A stretch of DNA of 64,000 nucleotides, from assembly GCF_019024285.1 (NCBI RefSeq), contig NZ_WMKZ01000001.1:186001-250000 (forward strand). Reading direction: 5' to 3'. This DNA comes from Alkalihalobacterium elongatum. Lineage in GTDB: Bacteria > Bacillota > Bacilli > Bacillales > Bacillaceae_F. Shown here piece by piece: positions 8,411-18,539 of this stretch. Position numbers and translations under genes: made by a program. Positions within the stretch are counted from its first letter, which is position 1. Each line of letters opens with the position of its first letter. The notes below the pieces were generated by a model. That model worked only from the letters and a program-made list of their open reading frames with translations, made no database searches and was not told the origin of the DNA.

Positions 8411-9889
8411 TTATTTTGTTACGTATACTTTTAAATACTCATCAACTGCTGTTGCAACTTCTCGTCCTTCGTTGATCGCCCATACGATTAAACTTTGGCC
8501 TCTTCTTGCATCTCCAGCAGCGAACACGCCATCGACGTTTGTTTTATAATCTCCATAAGCCGCAGCAATTTTATTATTTCTCGTTTCAACACCGAATTGT
8601 GTGAGTAACGGTTGTTCAGTTCCTTCAAATCCAATCGCGATGAAAACGTGTTGCGCTGGCCAAATTTTTTCTGTACCTGCAATTTCTTTAAAGTAGAAGT
8701 TTCCATTATCATCTTTTAGTTTTTCCATTTGAATCGTGTGGAGTTCTTTCACATTCCCGTCTCCATCTGCAACGATCTTCTTCGTTTGGATTGAATACTG
8801 ACGTGGGTCTCCTCCGAATTTTGCTGCAGCTTCTTCATATGCATATTCTAAAGTAAACACGTTTGGATACGCTGGCCACATATTATTTGATGTACGTTTT
8901 TCTGGTAATCTTGGATGTTTACCAAATTGGACTACACTGCGGCAATTTTGACGTAGTGCAGTAGCGACGCAGTCTGCTCCTGTATCACCGCCACCAATGA
9001 CGATCACATCTTTATCTTTTGTATCGATAAACTTTCCGTCTGTAAAGTTTGAATCAAGTAAGCTCTTTGTTGTGTCTGTTAAGTAGTCCATTGCAAAGTG
9101 AATACCGTTTGCTTCTCGACCTTCAATCACGAGATCGCGCTGTTTTTGTGCTCCTGTACATAGGATAACAGCATCATATTGTGCTTGAAGCTCTTCTGCT
9201 GAAATATCTTTTCCAACTTCCGTATTTGTTATAAAATCGATGCCTTCCTGTGTGAGTAATTCAATACGACGCTCAACGATTTCTTTTTCAAGTTTCATGT
9301 TTGGAATACCATACATAAGTAATCCACCTGGACGATTAGCACGTTCATAAACCGTTACTGAATGCCCTTTTTGGTTTAGCATATCGGCACTTGCTAACCC
9401 TGCTGGACCTGAACCGACGATCGCAATCTTTTTACCAGTACGCTTTTTTGGAATACGCGGTGTGATCCAACCATTTTCAAAACCTTTGTCAATGATCGTA
9501 CGCTCAATGTTTTTAATAGAAACCGCAGGATCTGAAATCGCAACCGTACAGGACCCTTCACAAGGAGCTGGACATACTCTTCCTGTGAATTCAGGGAAAT
9601 TATTTGTCATCATTAAGCGGTCTAACGCTTCTTTCCATCTGCCGCGATACACTAAATCATTCCATTCGGGAATTAAGTTATGAATCGGGCAGCCTGTGGT
9701 TACCCCTTGTAAATCAGTTCCCATATGGCAGAAAGGAGTGCCGCAATCCATGCAGCGGGCTCCTTGCTGGCTTAACATTTCATCAGAAAAAATAGAGGAA
9801 TACTCTTTCCAGTCACCTAATCGTGTCAGTGGATTTTTTTCTTTTGGTTTTTGACGCGGATAGTCTATAAATCCTGTAGCTTTTCCCAT
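8411..9889 (-). CDS. gltD: Glutamate synthase (NADPH) small subunit
   Basis: 492 residues (B. subtilis name gltB). It passes electrons from NADPH through FAD and iron-sulfur clusters to the large subunit. The N-terminal cluster-binding cysteines are at 46, 49 and 54 (CMDCGTPFC), 67 (GCPIHNLIP), and 106, 110 and 114 (CPAPCEGSC). The FAD motif VGSGPAGLASAD is at 158-169 and the NADPH motif GGGDTGADCV at 299-308; the C-terminal AAGDARRGQSLIVWAINEGR closes the FAD site. It lies 15 bases after gltB with AAAGGAGAGGG before the ATG, so it is co-transcribed with gltB. Ends at a bidirectional terminator. Confidence 0.97.
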   Translation of the reverse strand: MGKATGFIDYPRQKPKEKNPLTRLGDWKEYSSIFSDEMLSQQGARCMDCGTPFCHMGTDLQGVTTGCPIHNLIPEWNDLVYRGRWKEALDRLMMTNNFPEFTGRVCPAPCEGSCTVAISDPAVSIKNIERTIIDKGFENGWITPRIPKKRTGKKIAIVGSGPAGLASADMLNQKGHSVTVYERANRPGGLLMYGIPNMKLEKEIVERRIELLTQEGIDFITNTEVGKDISAEELQAQYDAVILCTGAQKQRDLVIEGREANGIHFAMDYLTDTTKSLLDSNFTDGKFIDTKDKDVIVIGGGDTGADCVATALRQNCRSVVQFGKHPRLPEKRTSNNMWPAYPNVFTLEYAYEEAAAKFGGDPRQYSIQTKKIVADGDGNVKELHTIQMEKLKDDNGNFYFKEIAGTEKIWPAQHVFIAIGFEGTEQPLLTQFGVETRNNKIAAAYGDYKTNVDGVFAAGDARRGQSLIVWAINEGREVATAVDEYLKVYVTK

Positions 9890-9904
9890 GTCTCCCTCTC
9901 CTTT

Positions 9905-12900
9905 CTACTGTCCTATTACTTCTAATTTTTTTTCAGTAGCTTTAACTTTTTTCTCTTGTGCCGCATTTGTTTGAAAAGCAGTCATTATCGCCTGGTCCTG
10001 TGTTAATCCTGCTTGTTTCTGCTCACGAATACTTTCCATCATTCGTTTATAATCTTTTGGAATGACTTTTACAAACCTTCCAACATATTGATCCCAACTG
10101 TTAAGCACTTCACTTGCTTTTTGACTTCCTGTATATCCTAAGTGTTTAGAAATCAACTCACGAACTTCATTTATGTCTTCATCGGTTACTAATGTTTCGA
10201 ACTCAATCATTTCGTCATTACACAGCAACCTAAATTCTTCTACACTATCAGGTAAAACGTAAGCAATTCCACCTGACATACCTGCACCAAAGTTTTTACC
10301 CACTTCACCTAAAATAACAACGCGTCCACCAGTCATATATTCACAACCATGGTCACCGATACCTTCAACAACAACTTGTGCTCCGCTGTTACGAACTGCA
10401 AAACGTTCGCCAGCTTGACCGTTGATATAAGCTTCTCCACTCGTTGCACCAATGAAAGCAACATTACCTGCGATGACATTTTCTGAAGCATTGAATGTTG
10501 ACTCTGTTGGTGCTTTTACTATGAGCTTCCCACCAGATAAACCTTTACCGATATAGTCATTTACATCACCAATTAAATGAAGCGTCATTCCACGAGGAAC
10601 GAAGGCTCCGAAACTTTGACCAGCTGAACCAGTAAACCGTAGTGTAATTGTATCTTCAGCAAGACCTTCCTCACCAAAGCGCTGTGAAATTTCACTACCA
10701 ACAATCGTACCAACTACTCGTTGTACGTTTGTAATTGGGAATGAAACATCTACTGGCTTTTTATTTTCTAACGCTGATTGAACTACAGGTAATATTTCTT
10801 GAATGTCTAACGATTGATCGATTTTATGATTTTGTGATCTTTGGCGTATACGAGATCCTTCTGCTTGGTATAGGAGCGTTGATAAATCAAGCTGCTTCGC
10901 TTTCCAATGAGACTTTGCACGCTCACTTACTTCAAGTACATCAGTACGGCCGACCATCTCATCCATCGATCTAAAACCGAGTTCAGCCATCAATTCCCGA
11001 ACTTCTTCAGCAACAAAGCGCATATAGTTTACGATATGGTCTGGGTCACCTGTAAATTTGTCTCGAAGTTCTGGATTTTGTGTTGCCACACCGACTGGGC
11101 ACGTATCTAAATGACACGCGCGCATCATGATACAACCTAAAACAACAAGTGGCGCTGTAGCAAAAGCAAATTCTTCTGCTCCAAGGATCGCTGCCATTAC
11201 AACATCTTTCCCTGTCATTAGCTTCCCGTCAGTTTCTAGTACAACACGATCACGTAAACCGTTAAGCATTAATGTTTGATGTGCTTCTGCAAGTCCAAGC
11301 TCCCACGGTAAACCCGTATGCTTAATACTTGTTTTTGGAGAAGCCCCTGTTCCACCATCATATCCACTAATGACGATAACATCTGCTGCACCTTTAGCGA
11401 CCCCAGCTGCAATTGTACCTACACCCGCTTTTGAGACGAGCTTAACGCTTATTCGTGCATGACGATTTGCATTTTTTAAATCATGAATTAACTGGGCTAA
11501 ATCTTCAATCGAGTAAATGTCATGATGTGGTGGTGGTGAAATTAATCCAACACCTGGTGTTGATCCGCGGACTTCAGCTACCCAAGGGTATACTTTGTTT
11601 CCTGGAAGCTGACCACCTTCACCTGGTTTTGCTCCTTGTGCCATTTTAATTTGCAATTCATCTGCATTAACTAAGTAATGACTTTTTACACCGAAACGAC
11701 CCGATGCAATTTGTTTAATCGCACTACGACGATTGTCACCATTTTCACTGATTGTGTAGCGGTTTGCATCCTCTCCACCTTCACCACTATTACTTTTTCC
11801 ACCAATACGGTTCATAGCGATTGCCAATGTCTCATGTGCTTCTTTACTCAATGATCCAAAGGACATTGCTCCTGTTTTAAAACGGCGAACTATTGAATCT
11901 ACTGATTCTACATCTCCTATCGGTAACGACTTACGTGATGGATCAAAAGTAAATAAGTTACGAAGGAAGCCTATTCTTTCTTCATTTGCCATTTTCGAAT
12001 ACTTTTTATATAAGCTATAATCACCTTTTCGGCATGCCCATTGAAGTGTATGGATCGTATGTGGATTAAACGCATGGAATTCTCCATCTTTTCGCCACTG
12101 GAAGTCACTACCTGACTCTAAAGATCTATCACTAAGTTCTTTGTACGCCTGTTCATGACGAACTACCGCTTCTTTTGCAATCGTTTCTAAATCGACTCCT
12201 CCGATTTGAGATGCTGTTCCTGTAAAATAACGTTTAATCACTTCAGCACCAATCCCAACCGCTTCAAAAACTTGAGCACCGCGGTAACTTTGTACAGTAG
12301 AGATCCCCATTTTTGACATGACTTTAACGACACCTTCTGTTACACCTTTCACGTACTTCTTCACAGCTTCCTCATAGCTAACTGCTAAACTACCATCAAT
12401 CACAACTTGTTTATAAGTTTCGAATGTTAAGTAAGGATTTATCGCATCGATGCCATATCCGATTAATGCCGCAAAGTGATGAACCTCTCTCGCTTCACCT
12501 GTTTCTGCGATTAAACTCACTTTTGTACGTAATCCTTGACGTACAAGGTGGTGGTGTAGAGCACTCCCTGCAAGTAGTGTAGGGATAGCTACTTGAGCTT
12601 CGTTCATGTTCCTATCAGACAAGATTAATAGACTTACTCCATCCTGGATCGCTTGTTCAGCTTTAGCAAACAATTGCTCCAAGGCACTTTCTAAATTACT
12701 TGTGAAAACAGTATCTATCGTTGCACTTTGAAATTTCGGATTTTTATTTGCTTTTAACTGTGCTAATTGACCGTTCGTTAAAACAGGTGTTTCAAGTTGA
12801 ATGCGATGGCAATTTTCTTCATTAGGATGAAGAATATTACCTTCTGCACCTAAATATGACACAGTCGCTGTTACAAGTTGTTCACGAATAGAATCAATAG

Positions 12901-14467
12901 GTGGGTTCGTAACTTGTGCAAACGTTTGTTTAAAATAATTAAACAGTGACTGCGGACGATCCGATAAGACAGCTAATGGACTATCATTTCCCATTGATCC
13001 AATCGGGTCTTTTCCTTCATTAATGATGGCGATTAAATATTTTTGTACATCTTCATACGTATAACCAAACGCTTTTTGACGTATAACCAAGTCCTGTACA
13101 GATTGGTCATTTTCTTTTATTTTCCCTTCTAACTTAACAAGTTGCTCATCTAGCCATTTTTGATATGGTTCTGCACTTGCCATTTCGGACTTAATTTCCT
13201 CGTCTGAAATAATACGCCCCTCTTCTAAATCAATTAGAAGCATTTTCCCTGGACTTAAACGATCTTTGTATTCAACATTTTCTGGCTCCACATCAATAAC
13301 ACCGACTTCTGATGAGAAGATGATATAGTCATCTTTAGTTACATAGTAACGAGCAGGTCGTAGACCATTTCGATCTAAAATTGCTCCAATTTGCTTACCA
13401 TTTGTAAACGAAATCGCTGTAGGACCATCCCAAGGTTCCATTAAACAGCTATGGTACTCATAAAAAGCTTTCTTCTCTATCGACATATGCGGATTCTCTG
13501 TCCACGGCTCTGGAATTAACATCATCGCTGCATGTGCAGGTTTGCGTCCAGACAGTACAAGAAACTCTAATGCATTATCAAGAATAGAAGAGTCACTTCC
13601 ATCTGTATCTAAGATCGGTAATACTTTTGGTAGATCATCACCAAACGCTTTAGAAATAAATTGTTGTTCACGAGCTTTCATCCAGTTTACATTACCTTGT
13701 AATGTATTAATCTCCCCGTTGTGGATTAAATATCTATTCGGATGTGCTCTCTCCCAACTAGGGAATGTGTTTGTACTAAAGCGAGAGTGAACTAAAGCGA
13801 ATGCAGACGTAAACTCCTCATCTTGTAAATCCAAATAGAAAGCATCCACTTGTTCAGGAGTTAACAAGCCTTTGTATACGATCGTTTGACTTGAAAGGCT
13901 TGCAAAGTAAAAGCGTGTATCTTGTTCTTTAGCAAAGCATTCGGCTTGTTTTCGGATAATGTACAATTTTCGTTCAAATGCAATATCTTCTTTGAGACCC
14001 TCATTTGCGCCAATAAACACTTGGCGGATCGTCGGACAGGTTGCTTTCCCACCTTCACCAAGTTGTGTTGGATCGACAGGTACCGTTCTCCACCCTAACA
14101 ATGTCTGTCCTTCTTCCCTGATCAATCCATTGATACGCTTTTCAATTTCAATCCGCTCAACATCATTATTAGAAAAGAAAATCATTCCTACACCATAACG
14201 ACCTTTTTCAGGTAAATTCATTTCTGGACATACTTTTTTAAAATATTGATCTGGAACTTGAACCATTAACCCAGCTCCATCGCCTGTTAGCGGATCACTA
14301 CCTTGGCCTCCACGGTGATCAAGTTGACAAAGCATTCCCAAACCTTTTTTTACAATATCATGTGTTGCTAATCCTTTAATATGAGCGTATAAACCAATTC
14401 CGCACGCATCATGCTCAAACTCTGGTCGATAAAGTCCTTGCGCTTTTGGCATATGATTGTATGTCAT
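9905..14467 (-). CDS. gltB: Glutamate synthase (NADPH) large subunit
   Basis: 1520 residues (B. subtilis name gltA); converts glutamine + 2-oxoglutarate into two glutamates. The precursor begins MTYNHMPKAQGLYRPEFEHD, and Cys22 of ACGIG becomes the N-terminal nucleophile of the class II glutaminase domain after removal of a 21-residue propeptide. It then has the central domain, the FMN-binding synthase domain (GEGGEDANRY, YDGGTGASP) with the 3Fe-4S ligands C-x5-C-x4-C in CIMMRACHLDTC, and the C-terminal Gly-rich beta-helix. ATG 14465-14467 has AAGGGGGAG before it; an upstream GTG (14492-14494) would add nine residues without a site. Divergent from gltC, which should activate it. Confidence 0.97.
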   Translation of the reverse strand: MTYNHMPKAQGLYRPEFEHDACGIGLYAHIKGLATHDIVKKGLGMLCQLDHRGGQGSDPLTGDGAGLMVQVPDQYFKKVCPEMNLPEKGRYGVGMIFFSNNDVERIEIEKRINGLIREEGQTLLGWRTVPVDPTQLGEGGKATCPTIRQVFIGANEGLKEDIAFERKLYIIRKQAECFAKEQDTRFYFASLSSQTIVYKGLLTPEQVDAFYLDLQDEEFTSAFALVHSRFSTNTFPSWERAHPNRYLIHNGEINTLQGNVNWMKAREQQFISKAFGDDLPKVLPILDTDGSDSSILDNALEFLVLSGRKPAHAAMMLIPEPWTENPHMSIEKKAFYEYHSCLMEPWDGPTAISFTNGKQIGAILDRNGLRPARYYVTKDDYIIFSSEVGVIDVEPENVEYKDRLSPGKMLLIDLEEGRIISDEEIKSEMASAEPYQKWLDEQLVKLEGKIKENDQSVQDLVIRQKAFGYTYEDVQKYLIAIINEGKDPIGSMGNDSPLAVLSDRPQSLFNYFKQTFAQVTNPPIDSIREQLVTATVSYLGAEGNILHPNEENCHRIQLETPVLTNGQLAQLKANKNPKFQSATIDTVFTSNLESALEQLFAKAEQAIQDGVSLLILSDRNMNEAQVAIPTLLAGSALHHHLVRQGLRTKVSLIAETGEAREVHHFAALIGYGIDAINPYLTFETYKQVVIDGSLAVSYEEAVKKYVKGVTEGVVKVMSKMGISTVQSYRGAQVFEAVGIGAEVIKRYFTGTASQIGGVDLETIAKEAVVRHEQAYKELSDRSLESGSDFQWRKDGEFHAFNPHTIHTLQWACRKGDYSLYKKYSKMANEERIGFLRNLFTFDPSRKSLPIGDVESVDSIVRRFKTGAMSFGSLSKEAHETLAIAMNRIGGKSNSGEGGEDANRYTISENGDNRRSAIKQIASGRFGVKSHYLVNADELQIKMAQGAKPGEGGQLPGNKVYPWVAEVRGSTPGVGLISPPPHHDIYSIEDLAQLIHDLKNANRHARISVKLVSKAGVGTIAAGVAKGAADVIVISGYDGGTGASPKTSIKHTGLPWELGLAEAHQTLMLNGLRDRVVLETDGKLMTGKDVVMAAILGAEEFAFATAPLVVLGCIMMRACHLDTCPVGVATQNPELRDKFTGDPDHIVNYMRFVAEEVRELMAELGFRSMDEMVGRTDVLEVSERAKSHWKAKQLDLSTLLYQAEGSRIRQRSQNHKIDQSLDIQEILPVVQSALENKKPVDVSFPITNVQRVVGTIVGSEISQRFGEEGLAEDTITLRFTGSAGQSFGAFVPRGMTLHLIGDVNDYIGKGLSGGKLIVKAPTESTFNASENVIAGNVAFIGATSGEAYINGQAGERFAVRNSGAQVVVEGIGDHGCEYMTGGRVVILGEVGKNFGAGMSGGIAYVLPDSVEEFRLLCNDEMIEFETLVTDEDINEVRELISKHLGYTGSQKASEVLNSWDQYVGRFVKVIPKDYKRMMESIREQKQAGLTQDQAIMTAFQTNAAQEKKVKATEKKLEVIGQ

Positions 14468-14529
14468 ATATTCTCCCCCTTTTGTGTATTTCACGTTTGA
14501 TTTCTTGTATAGTATTATTTTAGGTTTTC

Positions 14530-14548
14530 AAATCGATATAAACAATAT
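14530..14548. promoter_or_regulatory. Putative GltC-binding region between gltB and gltC
   Basis: AAATCGATATA (14530-14540) and TAAACAATAT (14539-14548) are the reverse complements of two boxes in the LysR/gdhA intergenic region. The 135-bp space between the divergent gltB and gltC is where GltC binds in B. subtilis. A -10-like TATACA for gltB lies just gltB-proximal, with no good -35, as expected for an activated promoter. Confidence 0.55.
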
Positions 14549-14602
14549 ATGATTTAGATAGAAACAATCTTGAATCAATATAGATAGGAGTGAAGGTTAT
14601 CG

Positions 14603-15505
14603 ATGGAGTTACGTCAATTGCGTTATTTTATCGAAGTGGCAGAACGTGAACACTTCACTGAAGCAGCAGAACATCTCCATGTCGCGCAATCTGCAATTAG
14701 TCTACAAATCTCAAAACTTGAAGCAGAATTAGGTGTTACATTGTTCGAACGTACCGGTCGGAACATAAAATTAACGCCAATTGGTAAGACGTTCTTAATT
14801 CATACAAAAAAAGCGATTAGAGCGATTGATTATGCGAAGGAAAAGATCGATGAACATCTGGATCCTGAAAAAGGAACGATTAAAATTGGTTATCCAACAA
14901 GTCTTGCTAATCATTTGTTACCAACTGTAATTTCAGCATTTAAGGCAAACTACCCTAATGTTGCTTATCATTTGCGGCAAGGTTCTTATGCACTATTACT
15001 AGATTCAGTTAAAAATGGAGACATTGATTTAGCTTTTCTTGGCCCCGTACCAAGTAATGATCCAGATCTTTTTACTGATATACTATTTTCTGAAGGAATT
15101 TCATTATTAGTTCCAGCCAATCATCCCCTAGCAGATAAAAAAAGTGCATCACTCAGTGACTTAAGAACGGATGACTTCGTCTTATTTCCTAAAGGCTATG
15201 TCTTACACGACATTGCGGTCGAAGCCTGTAAGAAAGCTGGATTTAAACCGAATATTACAGCCGAAGGTGAGGACATGGATGCGATCAAAGGACTCGTTTC
15301 TGCAGGAATTGGTGTCAGTCTTTTACCAGATGGAACTTTTTACGATCGCGAATCAAGATTAACAACCAAAATTTCTATTTCTTCTCCTGAAGTAAAGCGA
15401 ACAGTCGGAATTATTACACCTAAAAACCGCGAGCTTGCCCCAACGGAAAAGGTATTTTACGAGTTTGTTAAAAAATTCTTTACCCGATTAGATAAATTCC
15501 AATAG
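14603..15505 (+). CDS. gltC: LysR regulator of glutamate synthase
   Basis: 300 residues, highly similar along its length to B. subtilis GltC: MELRQLRYFIEVAEREHFTE, helix-turn-helix AISLQISKLEAELGVTLFER (about 31-50), then EHLDPEKGTIKIGYPTSLAN and DAIKGLVSAGIGVSLLP in the effector domain. GltC activates gltAB when 2-oxoglutarate is high and represses its own gene. The start has GGAGTGAAGG upstream. Divergent from gltB, which fixes the identification over the paralogue at 2.4 kb. An imperfect hairpin related to the gene-end repeats of this window follows the stop. Confidence 0.95.
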   Translation: MELRQLRYFIEVAEREHFTEAAEHLHVAQSAISLQISKLEAELGVTLFERTGRNIKLTPIGKTFLIHTKKAIRAIDYAKEKIDEHLDPEKGTIKIGYPTSLANHLLPTVISAFKANYPNVAYHLRQGSYALLLDSVKNGDIDLAFLGPVPSNDPDLFTDILFSEGISLLVPANHPLADKKSASLSDLRTDDFVLFPKGYVLHDIAVEACKKAGFKPNITAEGEDMDAIKGLVSAGIGVSLLPDGTFYDRESRLTTKISISSPEVKRTVGIITPKNRELAPTEKVFYEFVKKFFTRLDKFQ

Positions 15506-15532
15506 TAGAATTACTATCTCAAAAAACGAGAA

Positions 15533-15576
15533 AGAGCCAGGCGGCCTCCAAACTATGTTGGAGAGCACCTGACTCT
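15533..15576 (+). terminator. Hairpin after gltC, related to gene-end repeats
   Basis: Two 19-base arms (15533-15551 and 15558-15576) pair at 15 of 19 positions with a 6-nt loop. A TTTTT run follows at about 15587. The arms contain GAGCCAGGC and GCACCTGACTC, variants of the GTGCCAGGC core found at 35.7, 40.1 and 42.2 kb. It lies between gltC and a convergent gene. Confidence 0.6.
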
Positions 15577-15594
15577 ATTGAGGTAGTTTTTAAT

Positions 15595-16149
15595 CTATTT
15601 ATTTGGGTCATTATCTACTCGCTCTACTTTGTCGAGTTGTATCTTATACTTTATCTTTTCTTTCAGAACAAGTTCTTTATCTACATAGATACGGCAGTTG
15701 AGATTTTTCCACCCGCCAATTTTCACCTTTACCTTTGTAGTTTTACCGTAATCATCAATAGAACCATTCAACTGGTAGAACGACCACAACCAGTGATACC
15801 AGCGAGTTCTTTCATTTTGATCGACTAAGTTTTCGTTAATATATAACTCTTCTTTATTATATTCATTGTTTACTAAAATAGTATTGTTCCCATATTTCAC
15901 ATTGAACTGTTGCTTTAAATCGCTTTTAACCTTTTCCCATTCCTGGTCAACATCTTCATCTTTTTCAGGTCTATTTTTCCTTTTGACTTTACTAAACAAC
16001 CATTCAAATAAATAGATAATGATGAATAAAGAAAGTAACATGATGAAGAAGTTATCAAATAAAGTACCCTTTGTTATCACAGCATAATAATAACCAAATA
16101 AATACATTATACCAATATAGATTACAAGCTTACATAATTTTAAAAACAT
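15595..16149 (-). CDS. Membrane-anchored protein of unknown function
   Basis: 184 residues: two predicted membrane helices (about 6-26 and 32-51), a charged linker (KVKRKNRPEKDED), then a soluble domain of about 120 residues rich in beta-type alternation (WYHWLWSFYQL, KVKVKIGGWKNLNCRIYVDK). Family not recognised. TAGGAG lies eight bases before the ATG. Convergent with gltC. Confidence 0.65.
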   Translation of the reverse strand: MFLKLCKLVIYIGIMYLFGYYYAVITKGTLFDNFFIMLLSLFIIIYLFEWLFSKVKRKNRPEKDEDVDQEWEKVKSDLKQQFNVKYGNNTILVNNEYNKEELYINENLVDQNERTRWYHWLWSFYQLNGSIDDYGKTTKVKVKIGGWKNLNCRIYVDKELVLKEKIKYKIQLDKVERVDNDPNK

Positions 16150-16258
16150 TTTTTCGACTCCTAGTCATTAATAGGAAGGATTATCCAAAACTTCCATAAT
16201 GATTATAACATAGCTTACCTTAAAAGATTCACTTACTTACTAAACTACTACTATAAGC

Positions 16259-16669
16259 TTAAGGAGAACAACAGCGACTATTGAAATTTAGCGTAAGTTC
16301 CCCTTCCCCTTTAAGCAACTTCCTTATTTCTTCAGGTACTCTTACTTTTTTTCTCGTTTGTCTATTAACTGTAGTGAGGACTATTTGCGAAGACGCAACC
16401 AGTGTCTGATGTTGATCCTGGACTTGTTGCTGCAACGTGAAGCTAGTATTACCGATCCGTTCAATTTGTGTATAAATGTTTATTTTGTCATGATTAAACA
16501 CTTCTTTTTTAAAATCAGTACTCATATGGACCACTAGTGCCTCTACTCCAATTGAGATACAGTATTCATACCAATTATAACGTGCTTCATCTAAGTACCC
16601 CAGAAGTTCAACATTACTTAAATGACTATGCTTAGTCTCAACTACAATTTGTAATTCAGAATATGTCAA
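16259..16669 (-). CDS. Acyl-CoA thioesterase, 4HBT/YbgC-like
   Basis: 136 residues of hotdog fold. TKHSHLSNVELLGYLDEARYNW (around 12-33) occupies the position of the D-x6-H/N helix of 4-hydroxybenzoyl-CoA thioesterase-like enzymes; the canonical Asp before the His is not obvious, so catalysis may differ. IYTQIERIGNTSFTLQQQV is the second conserved strand pair. The C-terminus VRVPEEIRKLL is typical of the family. It starts with TTG: GGGGAGG stands seven bases upstream and no ATG is available. Stand-alone gene. Confidence 0.75.
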   Translation of the reverse strand: MTYSELQIVVETKHSHLSNVELLGYLDEARYNWYEYCISIGVEALVVHMSTDFKKEVFNHDKINIYTQIERIGNTSFTLQQQVQDQHQTLVASSQIVLTTVNRQTRKKVRVPEEIRKLLKGEGELTLNFNSRCCSP

Positions 16670-16798
16670 TTTTATTCCTCCCCTTAATTAAAATCCAAAC
16701 ACTTCCATTGTTAATTAGTTTGATTTTACTATGTTTTCAATTTTTAAATAATAAGTAAACTGTGGTATTCTTAGTGATACTTCCTATATAATAGCCCA

Positions 16799-17707
16799 CT
16801 ATAACTCTTCAACTTCTTTCATCGTCGGCATCCCAGACTGCGCCCCCATTTTAGTCACCGCATGTGACGATACTTTTATAGCAAATTCAATAGCTTGGTG
16901 CAGTGGTTGTTTTGACGCTATCCCATATGCAAGTGCCCCATTAAATGCATCTCCGGCACCAGTCGTATCCACTACATCTACTTTTCTACTAGGTAGTTCA
17001 ACCAGCTGTTCACCTTTTTTAAACATAACACCTTGTTCCCCTCGGGTGAGAATAACGTGTTGAATACCTTTTTGCTGAAGGGACTTGAAGGCTGCTTTAT
17101 ATTCATTTCCTGGTATGTATCCTGTAATCAATGAAAATTCTGTTTCATTCGGTGTAAAATACGTGATTTTTTTTAATATACTTTCTGGTAATTGTGTTGC
17201 TGGTGCTGGGTTTAATAAGACTGGAACATTATGTTGATAAGCAAGTGAAATAACTTCGTCAACAATTGATAAAGGAATTTCTAACTGAAGGACGACAATA
17301 TCACTATTAACGATTAATTCCTTGTTCATTTCGATCCATCTCGACGTTAGCTCAAAATTAGCTCCTGGAACGACAATTATATGGTTATCATCAGATGAGA
17401 CCGTAATTTGAGCTATACCTGTCGGTTTCTCCTTACTTGTGTCAATTCCAGTGATATCAATTCCTTCTTCTATCAGCTTCTTTTTTAATTCACCTCCGTT
17501 CGAATCGGCTCCGATGCAACCGACAAAAGACACTTCAGCTCCTAACCTTGCTGCGGCAACTGCTTGGTTTGCACCTTTTCCCCCTGGTGAATTTGTGTAG
17601 TTTAGTCCAAGTATCGTTTCCCCTGGAGACGGGAAACGAGAAGTTTCCGTAATTAAATCCATATTAATACTACCGACTACCGTAATTTTTGGTGGGGATT
17701 GACACAT
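16799..17707 (-). CDS. rbsK: Ribokinase, stand-alone
   Basis: 302 residues of PfkB family: phosphorylates D-ribose at O5 with ATP. GSINMDLI (12-19), GGKGANQA (42-49, sugar lid region), NPAPA (166-170), TPNETE (185-190) and DTTGAGDAFNGAL (247-259) with catalytic base Asp253 are all present. The rest of the ribose operon (rbsR, D, A, C, B) is not adjacent, so the transported or internally generated sugar is not shown; a related nucleoside/sugar kinase activity is possible. AGGTGATAGT precedes the ATG. Confidence 0.87.
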   Translation of the reverse strand: MCQSPPKITVVGSINMDLITETSRFPSPGETILGLNYTNSPGGKGANQAVAAARLGAEVSFVGCIGADSNGGELKKKLIEEGIDITGIDTSKEKPTGIAQITVSSDDNHIIVVPGANFELTSRWIEMNKELIVNSDIVVLQLEIPLSIVDEVISLAYQHNVPVLLNPAPATQLPESILKKITYFTPNETEFSLITGYIPGNEYKAAFKSLQQKGIQHVILTRGEQGVMFKKGEQLVELPSRKVDVVDTTGAGDAFNGALAYGIASKQPLHQAIEFAIKVSSHAVTKMGAQSGMPTMKEVEEL

Positions 17708-17758
17708 ACTATCACCTACAATTCATCGATTTAGTAAGATTATTTTTATTTACATCTC

Positions 17759-18319
17759 TTAAAAATCAACACGTTCAATCAATTCTAAAGTGTCTCTATT
17801 TAAAAATTCTATTCGTCCATGATGTAGTGGTTCTTTGCTTTCAAAATACCATAGGTACAAATCTTCTAGCTCGTAAGCTTTTACTTTTTCAGGTGGTAGC
17901 ATCGCAAAAGGTAAAATAACAGCATCCTTTTCATTCACTTCAATTCGGTAATCAGCATCATTATTTTTTATTAGACCATATACTAAGTAATCCCCATATC
18001 CTTGCAAACTGCCTGGAATATCATAAGTCGAACGATCACTCATCGGATCCCATGCCATCAATGGCTGTTTCCATCCAAAGAGTCCTTTATTCAACTTAGC
18101 TGCACCGAAAAATTGTTGATCTTTAATAAAAAAGAAAAGTGCTTCATTATTTAACTTATAAGCTGGTATTAAAACTAAATTCTTATCATTTGCAAACATT
18201 GCTTCGTGCGGTTCTGGGTACGACATAGATCTTTCACTGTTTATCCAAAAAGCGGAAAGCACTAAGGTAATTCCAAGTAAGATAAGGAGTGAAGTCTTAT
18301 GGTTACTCCTCTTTTCCAT
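17759..18319 (-). CDS. Secreted or membrane-anchored protein, unknown
   Basis: 186 residues. The N-terminus MEKRSNHKTSLLILLGITLVL... is a signal-anchor (helix about 9-26); no lipobox Cys is seen. The remaining part is a soluble extracytoplasmic domain with SMSYPEPHEAMFANDKNLVL and a Trp/Tyr-rich end DLYLWYFESKEP. No family recognised. Start chosen at ATG 18317-18319 (GGAGGGAG upstream) rather than the ATG nine codons earlier. Confidence 0.6.
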   Translation of the reverse strand: MEKRSNHKTSLLILLGITLVLSAFWINSERSMSYPEPHEAMFANDKNLVLIPAYKLNNEALFFFIKDQQFFGAAKLNKGLFGWKQPLMAWDPMSDRSTYDIPGSLQGYGDYLVYGLIKNNDADYRIEVNEKDAVILPFAMLPPEKVKAYELEDLYLWYFESKEPLHHGRIEFLNRDTLELIERVDF

Positions 18320-18445
18320 ACACAATCTCCCTCCAATAAATACCATAGTCTCACCTTATCATAAATTAAACCAATCCTAATATGGCTTTTTGAAAAAAAT
18401 TACAAAACCTTCACGTGAGTTTACATAATAAATTACAAGTTAACA

Positions 18446-18480
18446 AAACAGACCAAATCCATATTAGAATTGGTCTGTTT
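18446..18480 (-). terminator. Terminator of the Gln-rich gene
   Basis: An 11-bp stem (AAACAGACCAA / TTGGTCTGTTT) with a 13-nt loop is followed on the minus strand by TTTTG. It lies 60 bp after the stop of the Gln-rich protein gene. Confidence 0.7.
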
Positions 18481-18539
18481 CACTTTAATTGAGGTATGCA
18501 TAATAATATTTCACTAAAAGATACTCAATTGCTTACGCT